Shown here piece after piece: positions 1 to 10,100 of a DNA stretch of 64,000 nt. The notes beneath the pieces are model-generated. The model saw only the letters and a list, made by a program, of their open reading frames with translations. It made no database searches and was not told the DNA's origin. Within the stretch, counting starts at the first letter, position 1. Every line of letters begins with the position of its first letter. The translations under genes were made by a program, and so were the position numbers. Source of the stretch: Porpolomopsis calyptriformis (Eukaryota > Basidiomycota > Agaricomycetes > Agaricales > Hygrophoraceae); contig OX621166.1 in the NCBI GenBank assembly GCA_951640195.1, positions 124,001 through 188,000 on the forward strand, read 5' to 3'.

Positions 1-1
1 C

Positions 2-796
2 CATGATCTATCATTTTCAGCACGTCGGGCAACCTTCTTCCCTGAACAAACTATCCAGATCCCAGAGAATTCAGTCTGGAAACCATACACCCAGCCTGGA
101 GGATATATCTCCACTTACCACCAATATCTTGTGGATTGGGATATGGATGAAGGTGATCAGCTCTGCTGTGAATTGGACAATATATTTGGCCAGTTACAAT
201 GCCTTCCTGTAGGTGGCCTATCGAATAAAAAGGGGAAACAAGTCATATGGGGGATGAAATCAGGCAAGATCAACTTTATTTCGAATTCAAAGTTCTATCG
301 GATTGAAGAAATTGGGAAAGAGGTGGCTGCGCGTCCACGAACTCAGGTCCTAAAAAGGCCTCATGCTTCAAAGAATATACTTCAGAGACGACTAGATGAA
401 ACCTTGGGGAGATCGATAAAACCACCTATTCGGAGCCGAAAGTCTGCCAAAATCTACCAAAAACGAAAGCCTCCTGTGAGACGGAAAGCAGACAACAATC
501 CTTCAGGTTCAGAGAGTGGGAAAGAGCAACAGGTTAGGGTTACTCGCTCAAAGGCCAAGGCTGCCCAGAAAGACGAGGGAAGAAAGGGGGTGAGTGGTGT
601 GCGGATAACTCGGTCAAGAATGAACGCTGCTAGGAAAGATGCGGAGAGAGAAGATTCAGGTTCAGGAAGACATATAGTAGGTAGATCTCAGTCAAGAGTC
701 AAGGCTGCTAGGGAACGGGCAGATTTAGAGTCTGATTCCGATTCCGATTCATTAGAGTACACAGATGAGCCAGGATCAGAGCAATCTAGTAGCTAA
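2..796 (+). CDS. C-terminal end of an unknown basic-tailed protein (5' partial)
   Basis: The reading frame is open from base 2 to a TAG at 794-796, about 264 codons, so the gene begins outside the window. I do not recognise the family. The first ~110 residues are mixed and look globular. The rest is very basic and low-complexity: three imperfect copies of a roughly 20-residue motif built on TRSKAKAAQKD, TRSRMNAARKD and SQSRVKAARER, then an acidic Ser/Asp-rich end (DSDSDSD). A basic repeat followed by an acidic tail suggests a nucleic-acid-binding or nuclear protein, but that is inference. There is no stop or frameshift in the visible part, unlike most other genes here. The satellite array starts about 65 bp downstream. 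Confidence 0.5.
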   Translation, partial: HDLSFSARRATFFPEQTIQIPENSVWKPYTQPGGYISTYHQYLVDWDMDEGDQLCCELDNIFGQLQCLPVGGLSNKKGKQVIWGMKSGKINFISNSKFYRIEEIGKEVAARPRTQVLKRPHASKNILQRRLDETLGRSIKPPIRSRKSAKIYQKRKPPVRRKADNNPSGSESGKEQQVRVTRSKAKAAQKDEGRKGVSGVRITRSRMNAARKDAEREDSGSGRHIVGRSQSRVKAARERADLESDSDSDSLEYTDEPGSEQSSS

Positions 797-862
797 TGTA
801 TTGATTTGAAGATTATATATTCACAGGTCTATTCTACCTATATGTGTTACACTGCTCATTGT

Positions 863-2745
863 GGTACCCCAATCAGTCTGCCCATGGGGATGTGGTTATT
901 CTGGGATGTTATCACACTAATGCTATTGATTGAACATAACATGCTGGTGGTTAGAGAGCTCGGTGAGAAGTTGAAGGTATAACCTCTGATACCTCTTGCA
1001 TGCTAATTATGGTACCCCAATTATTCCGCACATGAGGATTGGACTACTCCTGATGTTTGTAGCACCAATGCTATTGATTGAACATAAAATCCTGATGCTT
1101 AGAGGGCTCTCTGATAAGTTGAAGGTATACCCTCCCATACCTGTTGTATACTTATTGCGGCACCCTAGTTAATCCACACATGATGATTGAACTATTCCTA
1201 ACCTTTGTAATACTTATGCTATTGATTGAACATAAAATCCTGATACTCGGAGAGCTCTGTGATAAGTTGAAGGTATATCATCCGATACTTCTTACATACT
1301 ATACCCCAATCATTCCACACATGAGGATTAGACTACTCCTGACCTTTGTAACACTAATGCTGTTGATTTAACATAAAATCCCGATGATTAGAGAGCTCTC
1401 TGATAAGTTAAAGGTATACCACCCCATGATATCTTATATACTTATTGCGGCACCCTAGTCAATCCATACACGAGGATTAGACTATTCCCAATGTTTATAA
1501 CACTGATGCTATTGATTGAACATGAAATCCTGATGCTCAGAGAGCTCTGTGATAACTTGAAGGTATACCCCCCCCTACCTCCTGTATACTTCTTGCGGCA
1601 CCCCAGTCTATCTACACATGATGATTGGACTATTCCCAATGTTTGTAACACAGGTGCTATTGATTGAACATGAAATCCTGATGCTCAGAGAGCTCTGTGA
1701 TAAGTTAGAGATATACCCCCCTATACCCCTTATATAGCTTATTGCAGTGCCTCATTCTGTCCATATATTGTCATTCCGAGCATCTGTAACACTGGTGCTA
1801 TTGATTGAACATGAAATTGTGATGTTTAAAGAGGTCTGTGATAAGTTGGAGATATACTCCCTCATACCCTTTATATACCTTATTGGAGTGCCTTATTCTA
1901 CCCATATATTGTTATTCCGAGCATCTATGACACTAGTGCTATTGATTGAACATGAAATTATGATGTTTAAAGATGTCTGTAATAAGTTGGAGATATACCC
2001 CCCCATACCCCTTATATAACTGATTGCGGTACCCCAAATGGTCTATAACTTAGGATTTTTGTATTCCCCACCTCTATGACACTGGGGCTATTGATTGAAT
2101 ATAAAACCCAGGTTTTTAAAGACCTCTGTAATAAGTTGGAGATATACCCCCCCATACCCCTTATATAGCTTATTGCGGTACCTTATTCTGCCTATACATC
2201 AGGATTTTGTTATTCCGAGCCTCTATGACACTACTGCTATCGATTGAACATGAAATCCTGATTTTTAAAGAGCTCTGTGATAAGTTGGAGATATACTCCC
2301 CCATACCCCTTATATAGCTTATTGCGGTACCCCAAATGGTCTATAAATCAGGATTTTTGTATTCCCAGTATCTGTGACACTAGTGCTATCGATTGAACAT
2401 AAAATCCTGATTTTTAAAGAGCTCTGTGATAAGTTGGAGATATACCCCCCCATACCCCTTATATCACTGATTGCGGTACCCCAAATGGTCCATAAATCGG
2501 GATTTTTGTATTCCCCACCTCTATGACACTGGGGCTATCGATTGAATATGAAACCCCGATTTTTAGAGCAGTCTATAGCTACTTATACTTATGCCTCCTC
2601 CTAAAACCTTACTATCTTCCACCACGACATACCAAATGCTCTAAAAATCGGAATTTTCTGTGGGCCCACCATTAGTTCACTGTGCCTATCGAATGGACAT
2701 GAAATTGTGATTTATAGAGTGCAATACAATAGCTGGGCTGCATAA
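863..2745. repeat. Tandem satellite, about 13 units of ~148 bp
   Basis: A unit beginning near ggtacccc and containing tgctattgattgaacat recurs head to tail. That anchor lies near 921, 1069, 1217, 1358, 1507, 1655, 1796, 1937, 2086, 2235, 2384, 2533 and 2683, giving spacings of 148-150 bp with four shorter units of 141 bp. Each unit also holds gagctctgtgataagttg and a run such as ataccccc. Units drift gradually from left to right, with the last ones the most diverged. Small open frames run through the array but only follow the repeat. The period is close to a nucleosome repeat length, as often seen in satellites; I cannot tell whether it is centromeric, subtelomeric or local. Confidence 0.93.
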
Positions 2746-3139
2746 TGGTATAAATGGAGTATTTTACATATATCTCAAGAATGGGACCGCCGATTTTTTT
2801 AATTTATGGCTTAAACTGATTGTATTGGGATGCCCTAACGATCCCCCAAAGAATTTTGAATTAATTTTGTGCCAGCATTTTGGTCATTTTGTTGATAATG
2901 GGTCCCTGATGTGCAAAAAAGTGTAAGGATTGGGGATAAGTTATCACACTTTGCTCAATACCAGGATATGCACAGAACCAATGTATTGGGGCAATCTGGT
3001 ATAAGCGGGAGTGGGATGTAAACTTATTGTTTACCTAAGTATAACCGGTACTTAAGGTATCTGGTACAAATACGTACAAACACGGCATGGTGGCTGTATG
3101 TAACATATCTGTTACAGTAGTGGTGAAGAGATTGATGTA
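2746..3139. other. AT-rich spacer without recognised features
   Basis: This stretch of about 390 bp between the satellite and the ribozyme-bearing region is AT-rich. I see no coding frame, repeat or RNA fold in it. Confidence 0.5.
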
Positions 3140-3520
3140 AATGACAACTAGCCTGTTCATATGTAAATATTCACTCTTGGGTTCGAACCCAAGACATAGC
3201 ACTATCTACTTTCGGCCTTATCTCCGGAGACGGCCGACTGCTAGTAAGTGTGTGGGTTCGATAACTAAAGGCTATCGTGGACAAGTCCTTTCGCTCATGA
3301 AAGGCAGGCAGTCGGCCATCATGGTCCAATGTGAATGTAGAGGAAGTAGGGCGCACTTCACCATTCAGTCTGCACCCCCCTTGACTACCCACCTGTTCGG
3401 GGTCAAAGACCTCTACCTTCCGTTCATGGTCGGTTTGAGTGGACCGTTCATGGTTGTTGGGTCATTCATGACCTGATGCTGGACTCCCCCTCAGCAATCT
3501 AAGTTGGGTACACAGTATAG
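3140..3520. other. Unassigned region with a B-box-like palindrome and an inverted repeat
   Basis: At 3178-3195 the sequence cttgggttcgaacccaag is a perfect 18 bp palindrome whose core resembles a tRNA T-arm or pol III B box. A 10 bp inverted pair, ggccgactgc (3232-3241) and gcagtcggcc (about 3309-3318), encloses about 67 bp. Open frames run in both directions but have no recognisable domain. The location directly upstream of a hammerhead motif suggests both may belong to one small non-autonomous element, such as a SINE- or retrozyme-like unit. I could not define its ends. Confidence 0.3.
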
Positions 3521-3527
3521 CCATAAG

Positions 3528-3588
3528 GGCTGGTATGGGCAAGCGGTTAAGCCCACTGATGAGCCCCTTCGCACGGGTGAAACCAGCT
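3528..3588 (+). ncRNA. Type III hammerhead ribozyme motif
   Basis: All parts of a hammerhead fold are present in order. Stem III 5' strand is ggctgg (3528-3533), followed by the cleavage triplet GTA with predicted cut after A3535. Stem I is tgggc (3536-3540), loop 3541-3550, gccca (3551-3555). The core ctgatga is at 3556-3562. Stem II is gccc (3563-3566), loop 3567-3574, gggt (3575-3578). The core gaaa is at 3579-3582, then ccagct (3583-3588), which closes stem III. Helices I and II are capped and helix III is open, so it is type III. The first stem II pair is a G-U wobble where G-C is usual; a C-to-T change in a CpG would explain that. Loop-loop contacts and activity are unknown. Confidence 0.82.
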
Positions 3589-3680
3589 AGTCCCGCCACT
3601 ATGCCAATTAACCAATAAAACAAAGTCTTACCTAGCATGCAAGTCATGAGGGTGCCAATGGCATCATCTCATTGAAGGTA

Positions 3681-4180
3681 TCACATCCTCAACGCCATTA
3701 ACAACCTGTAAATCAGTGGAATGAAACTAAAATTTAATATCAACTCATCGAAATTTCGTATCTGGTGTGCCGCACCTTCAAGCCAACTTATGATACCTGT
3801 TGAAGTTAAGGAGCTTTTTGCTGGGAGTCGTAGGAGACGTTCTATAAGAAGGGTTGCCCTCACGACAGAAGGTGAGATCTGTCAGGTAACGTCCTTTGCG
3901 CCAATAACCTCAGTCAAGAAATTAGTTAAGGGAGCTAGCAACGTACCCAAGAATGGGACGGCAGGAGGAGCAGTATTACGAAGTTTGGAGCAATACTCAT
4001 GATAGATATGCCAATGGGCTGCAAGTCTTCTCAAAGAGGTTAGCTGTATCTTGTTTTCTAGGGAAGACCCTGTCCGACAACATCAATAATGCCAAAAAGG
4101 TTTCAGGAAGGCTGTGATGAGATCAGCTCTATTCAAGTCCGCCGTCAGTCTCGGAAGCTTGAGCATCATAGAAAGCGCAC
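3681..4180 (-). pseudogene. RasGEF (Cdc25-type) gene, 3' fragment
   Basis: Minus-strand translation in pieces gives signatures of the RasGEF catalytic domain that activates Ras-family GTPases: HWHIYHEYCSKLRNTAPPA, then VPFLG, an apparent intron (GTACGT...CAAAG), then YLTDLTFCREGNPSYRTSP and KKLLNFNRYHKLA. The last peptide runs into TGA where Arg is expected, a CGA-to-TGA change; a shifted frame continues with AHQIRNFDEL. Only the C-terminal third of the domain is left. Its upstream side abuts the broken 3' end of the fatty acid synthase near 4180, with no intergenic space, so this is a fusion of two gene fragments and not two adjacent genes. The boundary is approximate. Confidence 0.7.
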
Positions 4181-7100
4181 CATGGTCGGTACCGACACCT
4201 ATTGCTGTGCCAGTTTCAGTGAGGACGTGTGATATTTCCGAGATCGCCTTTGTGTTGGCGGTATCCATCTCTATGGTTGTCGTCATTTTCTCGGGGAACA
4301 CGTAGCTACCGGTCTTCGGGTTGAGAGTCGCTCTCGCCATGGAGTTCAACAAAACGCGGCGTTCCAAGTCAACGCTGTACGGGGGAACCTCCTTGATCTT
4401 CACAAGCGAATTTGAAGTCATCATCTCGCTCATCGCCCGGTACGATTGAAGGGCGCGAATACGATTTCTAGCTTTGTAAGACTCGTATGCGGAAGGTTCG
4501 AGTACACCAAACAAATATCGGGGGTGAACAACCAAAGCCGTGCCGCCAACTTGACCAAATCCAAAGGAGGACTAGGAACACGAGGGTGAGATGGTTTTCG
4601 GATAAGCTAAGAGTTTCATACCATCACTCCTGCGCGAATACCGTCGGTGTGAATAGATTTCGAAGGGAACATTAGGAAGCGATGAGCTTGGAAGTGAGCG
4701 TCGACGTTGCTGTGCATAGTCAGAAAGGTGTATTTAAGTACATGATCGGATCCTACTCACTCGCTATTGCGGTTTCCAGGAATAATGCCGGAGCTAACGG
4801 TTTGCAAGAGACCCATCAATTGCCATGATGCTGATCCTCCTTTCGAGTGTCCCAGTAAACTCTTCTGCGCCATGATGGGGATGGCATTACCAGGGGTACG
4901 AGTAATGGAGGTGAAAATATCGTTCCAGATGTGTGTCTCGTTTTCTTCCTGTAGCTTCTGTGAGTCTCTCGATTCATCGGAAAGAGGATAAACTCACATT
5001 AGCACCGGTGCTGGTTCCATGGATCGACAGAACGACAATGTCATCAGCGGTTAAGCCCCAAACAGCAAGCGCACGACGCAGCGGTGCTACTCGTGGGTCG
5101 GATCCTTCAAGCATGCCGTACATAGCTAACACATCTTCCTCTTGGCGGTCGGCTTCCTTCTCGATATCGGCCACCCGTGAAGAGAAGTATTCGTCGTCGA
5201 CAGGCTCTCCTCGGCTCTTACATGCTTCGAGCTCCTCACGAAGTTGTGAGTGCTCGTGTGAAAGCCATTGAGAGATTTGAGTGCGTCTAAACGTGATTTG
5301 ACGAGAACGGTAGGCTACGTCGAGGAGCGGTAGGGGGTGTTTCGATGCTACCTCCCTAGCAATTGTCAGTACCCCACAACCAGGGGCTGGAATAGACCGT
5401 CCTGCTTTATCACTGAATAGTGGTGTCAGTCTCTATACCAGTGCGAATCGGCTTATACCTACGTCGAGGTGGAAGTGAATGCAATGACGCCACGAATCGG
5501 AGCTTCAAGTGCCAGGGCAGTTTTGGCAGTCATGACAATGTGTATCCCAGTTCCTTGTGCCTCCATGAACTGAGCGGTTTGAACGCATGAATATCAGAAG
5601 AACAGATATGGTCAAATTTGTCTTACCCCTGCACGAGTTGTTGTTGCTGGACGGGACATCTCCGTAGGCTCCCGACCCATCGCAAACTCTGTTTCTGCAC
5701 TGCTTGTCGCCTTCATGTTGGCGAACTCGTAAGAGCCCTCTTCGCAAATGTCGTCAAAGCCACCAGCGATCATGACTTTAGCTTTTCCGGACAGGAGGGT
5801 ATCGCATGCGATCTCAAGGGGCTGTAGTGCCGTTGCGCTGCGGGAGGGATCACGTCAGCGGGAAATTACACGGAGAGGAAACACGAACCAGGCTCCCACG
5901 GGGACTTTAACAGGGCCACTCGAGGACATTAATAACAAGTTCACCCAGCCAGCCGTGGTATTAATGAAACTAAAATGGGACGCTGAGAAATGGGATGACC
6001 GTACTGGAAAAAGGACTCACGTCTCTTGAAGGATGTCATTCTGCACTTCCTTCTCTTCTCGGCGATCCTTGAACATCTTTCCCAGACTCTCAGTTCCACC
6101 CATGCCACTTCCAAGGCAAGTCCCGACCTCCGAGGGATGCATGTGCTTGTATAGTTCGTATGGGTCTGTGATGCGGGACATATTGAGAGCCTCCGCTGTG
6201 CAGACAAGAGCCCACAGGGTAGCTCGATCCGTTTGAGCAATGATATCATCAGGAATGCCGTATCGACCAGCGTGCCAACCTGTCGGGACTTGACCAGCCA
6301 CTGTACGGCTGAACTTGAAAGCTTTTGGGACGAAGATGCATGCACCCTTCTTGAATTTCACAAACCACTGGCCGCTTTCACCAGCCCAGATATCGCACTT
6401 GTCACCATGTTGGTATTTGAAGTTTTCGGCCTCGGCTTCCGCGACTTCAATGGGTTCCAAGTCATGGATTAGCTCAACCTCCTGGTTGAAGATTTTCTTT
6501 TTGGGGTTGTAACCTCGGAAAAGGTCAGGTTCTAGGATGCAAGCGTAAGCTTTTGAAGGGGGAATCAGCATACTTTACTCACCGATGAGGCGGACTCCGG
6601 CATGACTTAGGATTTCTTTTTCGTAGCGTCCTCTGACATACTTATCATCCACTGGCTCGTTGGTTTTGCTGTCAACCCAGCCGACATACAAAGACCCATC
6701 CTTTAGGCGACCGTCGAAGTGTTTTATGTAGCCCATCATCCACGCCATTTCAATACACCCTTCGATGGTGAATTCACCTCTTGCTTCCATCTCCCATCGT
6801 GTTCTGGAGCTACCCCAAGGACCGACTTCAGCGAAGCCCGTGACAACGATGACTCTGTCCAGATCAATCATACCCCGTAGCTGGGATACATCTTTCAGTG
6901 AGTCGACCGACTCCAAAGCGGGGAAATCGAATCGGAAATTCGCCAGGGGGACCACGTTTACGGTCTGCAAAAGTCTTTCCGCCTCAACGCCATTGACAAC
7001 CTGAAAATCGGCGGAACTATCTCTCGCGATAGCACGGCGAAGTTCGCTCTTCTTATTGAGGTTGATACGGATGCGGGTTGTGATATCTGCAAGGTGCGGA

Positions 7101-10100
7101 AGCCGAGCCATTCCACCGTTGAGGTCTGCCCAAATCGGCTCCACTTGAGTAATGCTGAATAGCAGCGGATGCATAAGACCCAGAATATTGAACGCCATTT
7201 CTTTCGCCGAGAAGGTGCGAACGCCATAACTTTCCAACTCATGTGCGACAATATTGGCGGGGCTCATCAAGCCCGTACCACGGGTCCATCTAATGGGAGC
7301 AAATTTAGATAGATGATGACAAAAGCGTCGACATTCACTCACCCAATGACAGCACCCGCCAGGCAGAGGTACTCACCCCAACTTTCCGAGCTCCAGCGAT
7401 TAAACAGCGTCTCGAGAGAAATTTTTGACTCGGAGTAGAGACCATCATTCCCAAAAAGACCATGGTTGGGCGAAAGCGGTAATATGACTTGGGTAGGCCG
7501 TGTGACGAAATCTCGACTGGCTTTCTTGTTTTTGACAGCGCCGAGAATTCGAAGGAGGTTGACCAACATGATACGATGGGCAAGTTCAGACTTGTCGTCG
7601 ACACCATCAATCTCTCGTCCATTTTCAGGAACAGCGGCGAATGGGAGAATATAGTCGAGATCGAGCCCTAACGTAGCATAGATGTAGTCAACTAGAGCTT
7701 CGACGTCTTGCTTAGAACCCTGATTGAATGGGACGACAATCAAAGCGGAACCGCGACTTCCAAAGCTCTGGAAGATCGATTGGTAATACTCGACAGTGGC
7801 GCGACTGTAACGGGATGTGGTGACCACAACATGTGCACCGCCAGAGAGCAGCCCTTTCAAAATCTCGACACCGATAGAACCCTTGCCGACGCCAGTTAAC
7901 AGAGCATTCTTGTCCTTGAATGTCGTACCTGAGGTAGCAATTTCGTGGAGGATATCCAAGTAGACACTCGTCAGGTTGTTGCTATATTCCCAATTAGTGC
8001 CGACTCTGCGTTTCAAGTGCAACAAGGGAATCTTGTCGGCCGATACGAATGAAACGCTTGTAATTTGAGGGCGAAGGAATTGAGATGATGATCTCCGGCT
8101 TCGGGTTCCAACGCGGCTACGAGGATCAGGTCCTTTACGTAGAGAACGAACCACCCCTTCATAAAGCGCCTTGATGCGATTCTTCTGCTCTTGGCTAATT
8201 CCAGGTTGCGATTTTACAACCGTCCAGAGTTTAAGAACATCGTCCTGAACCTTTTGGATATTTACGGCTCCCGAGACAGTGTCACCACTCGCCATTTCTT
8301 CTACGTACGCTTCAAGCTTGCGGACATTCTCGCGAACGACTTCCGAGTACACAATATCGCCCTTTTCCGTGACTTCGGTACGAGGCGCGGTGGGAAAGGT
8401 AACTTCAGGGACCAGTTAGAAGAGAAAAGTAGACAATATCTAAGCGCGACTAACCATCCTTGTAAACCGGTGGCCTTCCGATGACCTCTTTAGTGTTATC
8501 GAGGAGTTGTTGCCCGAATTCTTTGGCCAACTTGTAGTTTTCGCCTCGAGTAACGTCACATTGGTCAATGTTGTATTGCATATAGACAAGGAAGTCCGGA
8601 TCGGCACGATTGAGGAGAGAAATGGCACGCGCAGTAATATCGCGATCTACGGTGGCGAGTCGTCCGAAAATAACGTTGTAATACATAAGCAGAGCATCTT
8701 GTCGAGCCCAGTTCCAGGAAGAATCAAAGCGCCGTGCCTTGAGTGGATCAAAGATTGGCTGGATACCATCGATATAGGTGTCGCCGTGCTCCTTCGCGAT
8801 GCTGTCTAACCGGGCTTGAAGAGCGATCGAATGTGCCTTTTCTTTATCAAATGCAATTTCACCCGAGCGTGAGTCGCGTTTGAGGTAGCGCATATAGAGT
8901 TCGACGTGCTGGGCTGCAAACCGTTCCTGCTCTGCCTGGAATTTCAAAAACTCCTCACTATTTATCACGGCTCCTCCAGCTGCCCCAGCTGCTCCACCTC
9001 CCGAACTGCCTGGAGACAGAGAAATCCCGGACCTCTTAGCATATATCGCCACGATGCCGTCCAGCCAGGTCTTGGCTTCAGCTTCTGAACCAAGCCGCTT
9101 CGCAGGTTCTAGGGTGGTTCCAAGCAACAAAATGCCGTCTGACCGCGAAGGTCCCAGACCCCAACTCTTGGCAAGGCAAGACTTGATGGCAGAAGAATTA
9201 AACCCGCCAGGCATCTTACCACCAATCATACGAGAGACCAACGCGTTGGAATGTTTTCCAAGGGTGCCGGAAAATCCCATCCCCAATGCGGACGCCAGTT
9301 CTTCGAGCGGCATTTCTTCGGCTTTCTCAGGGGCAGACGCAAATTCCAACTGTAGGTCGCCTAGTATCTCGTTTTGTAGTGTGGACTTCCCGCCTACAAG
9401 GTCTTTGATGCTCTTTGAAAGGGTACTTCATCTACTTTTTTTTTGAGCTTTTGGGCAATGACAACGGTCAAGATCTCAATGGATTTCAGAGGAACATCCT
9501 CCACCATGGTGACGGAAGCAGATGGAGCGGAAATCGACGCAATTGTAACCGGAGCGGTACTGGGAGCCGGGGGTGCAGTTTGAGGAGCTTCTTCGACTAC
9601 TACAACGGCTTCAGGCTCATCTTCGAATTGGTAGTATATTTCCTTCCCGTTCTGTGCATGACAAAGAATCGACCGAGAGCGGCCGGTGGAATCATCTCGG
9701 GCCTCGTATTTGGCCTTGAGTGTACGTTTAGCCATGCCGGTCAACGTTGGAGAAGGGCCAAGCTCGATGAACCTTTCGAACGCGAAATCTGCGAACAACA
9801 GGTCCTGTGTCTCGATCCATCGAACAGGGGAAGCAAATTGGTATGCGAGGAGTTCCACAAGAATGATATACGCCAACTTTTGACGTTGCGCTGGGTCAGC
9901 CCAGCCGTCCTCGTCCCACCTCCCCAAAACTTTGTCAAGGCGTGGAGACGATGTTTGGTCGTAGGTTAGCTGGGCATACTCGCGAGAGACTTCGAATGGC
10001 TTAGCGATAAGGTTAGGGATATACTTTCCGACGAGCACGTCGGGATTCAGGTGATCGGCCTTGAGCTTTTTTGAAAGATCTGCAATATGGATATTAGTTA

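Noticed and set aside
1144..2019. Short open frames within the satellite (e.g. 1144-1371, 1747-2019)
   Set aside because: They are created by the repeat units and encode repeated, non-domain peptides.
863..2745. CRISPR-like array because of the regular repeats
   Set aside because: Units are contiguous ~148-bp repeats without short repeats alternating with unique spacers, and the genome is eukaryotic.
3166..3260. A tRNA gene suggested by the T-arm-like palindrome gggttcgaaccc
   Set aside because: No acceptor stem, D-arm or anticodon arm can be paired at correct spacing on either strand.
3721..4002. A 93-codon plus-strand frame
   Set aside because: It is antisense to the RasGEF fragment, whose peptides are clearly recognisable on the minus strand.
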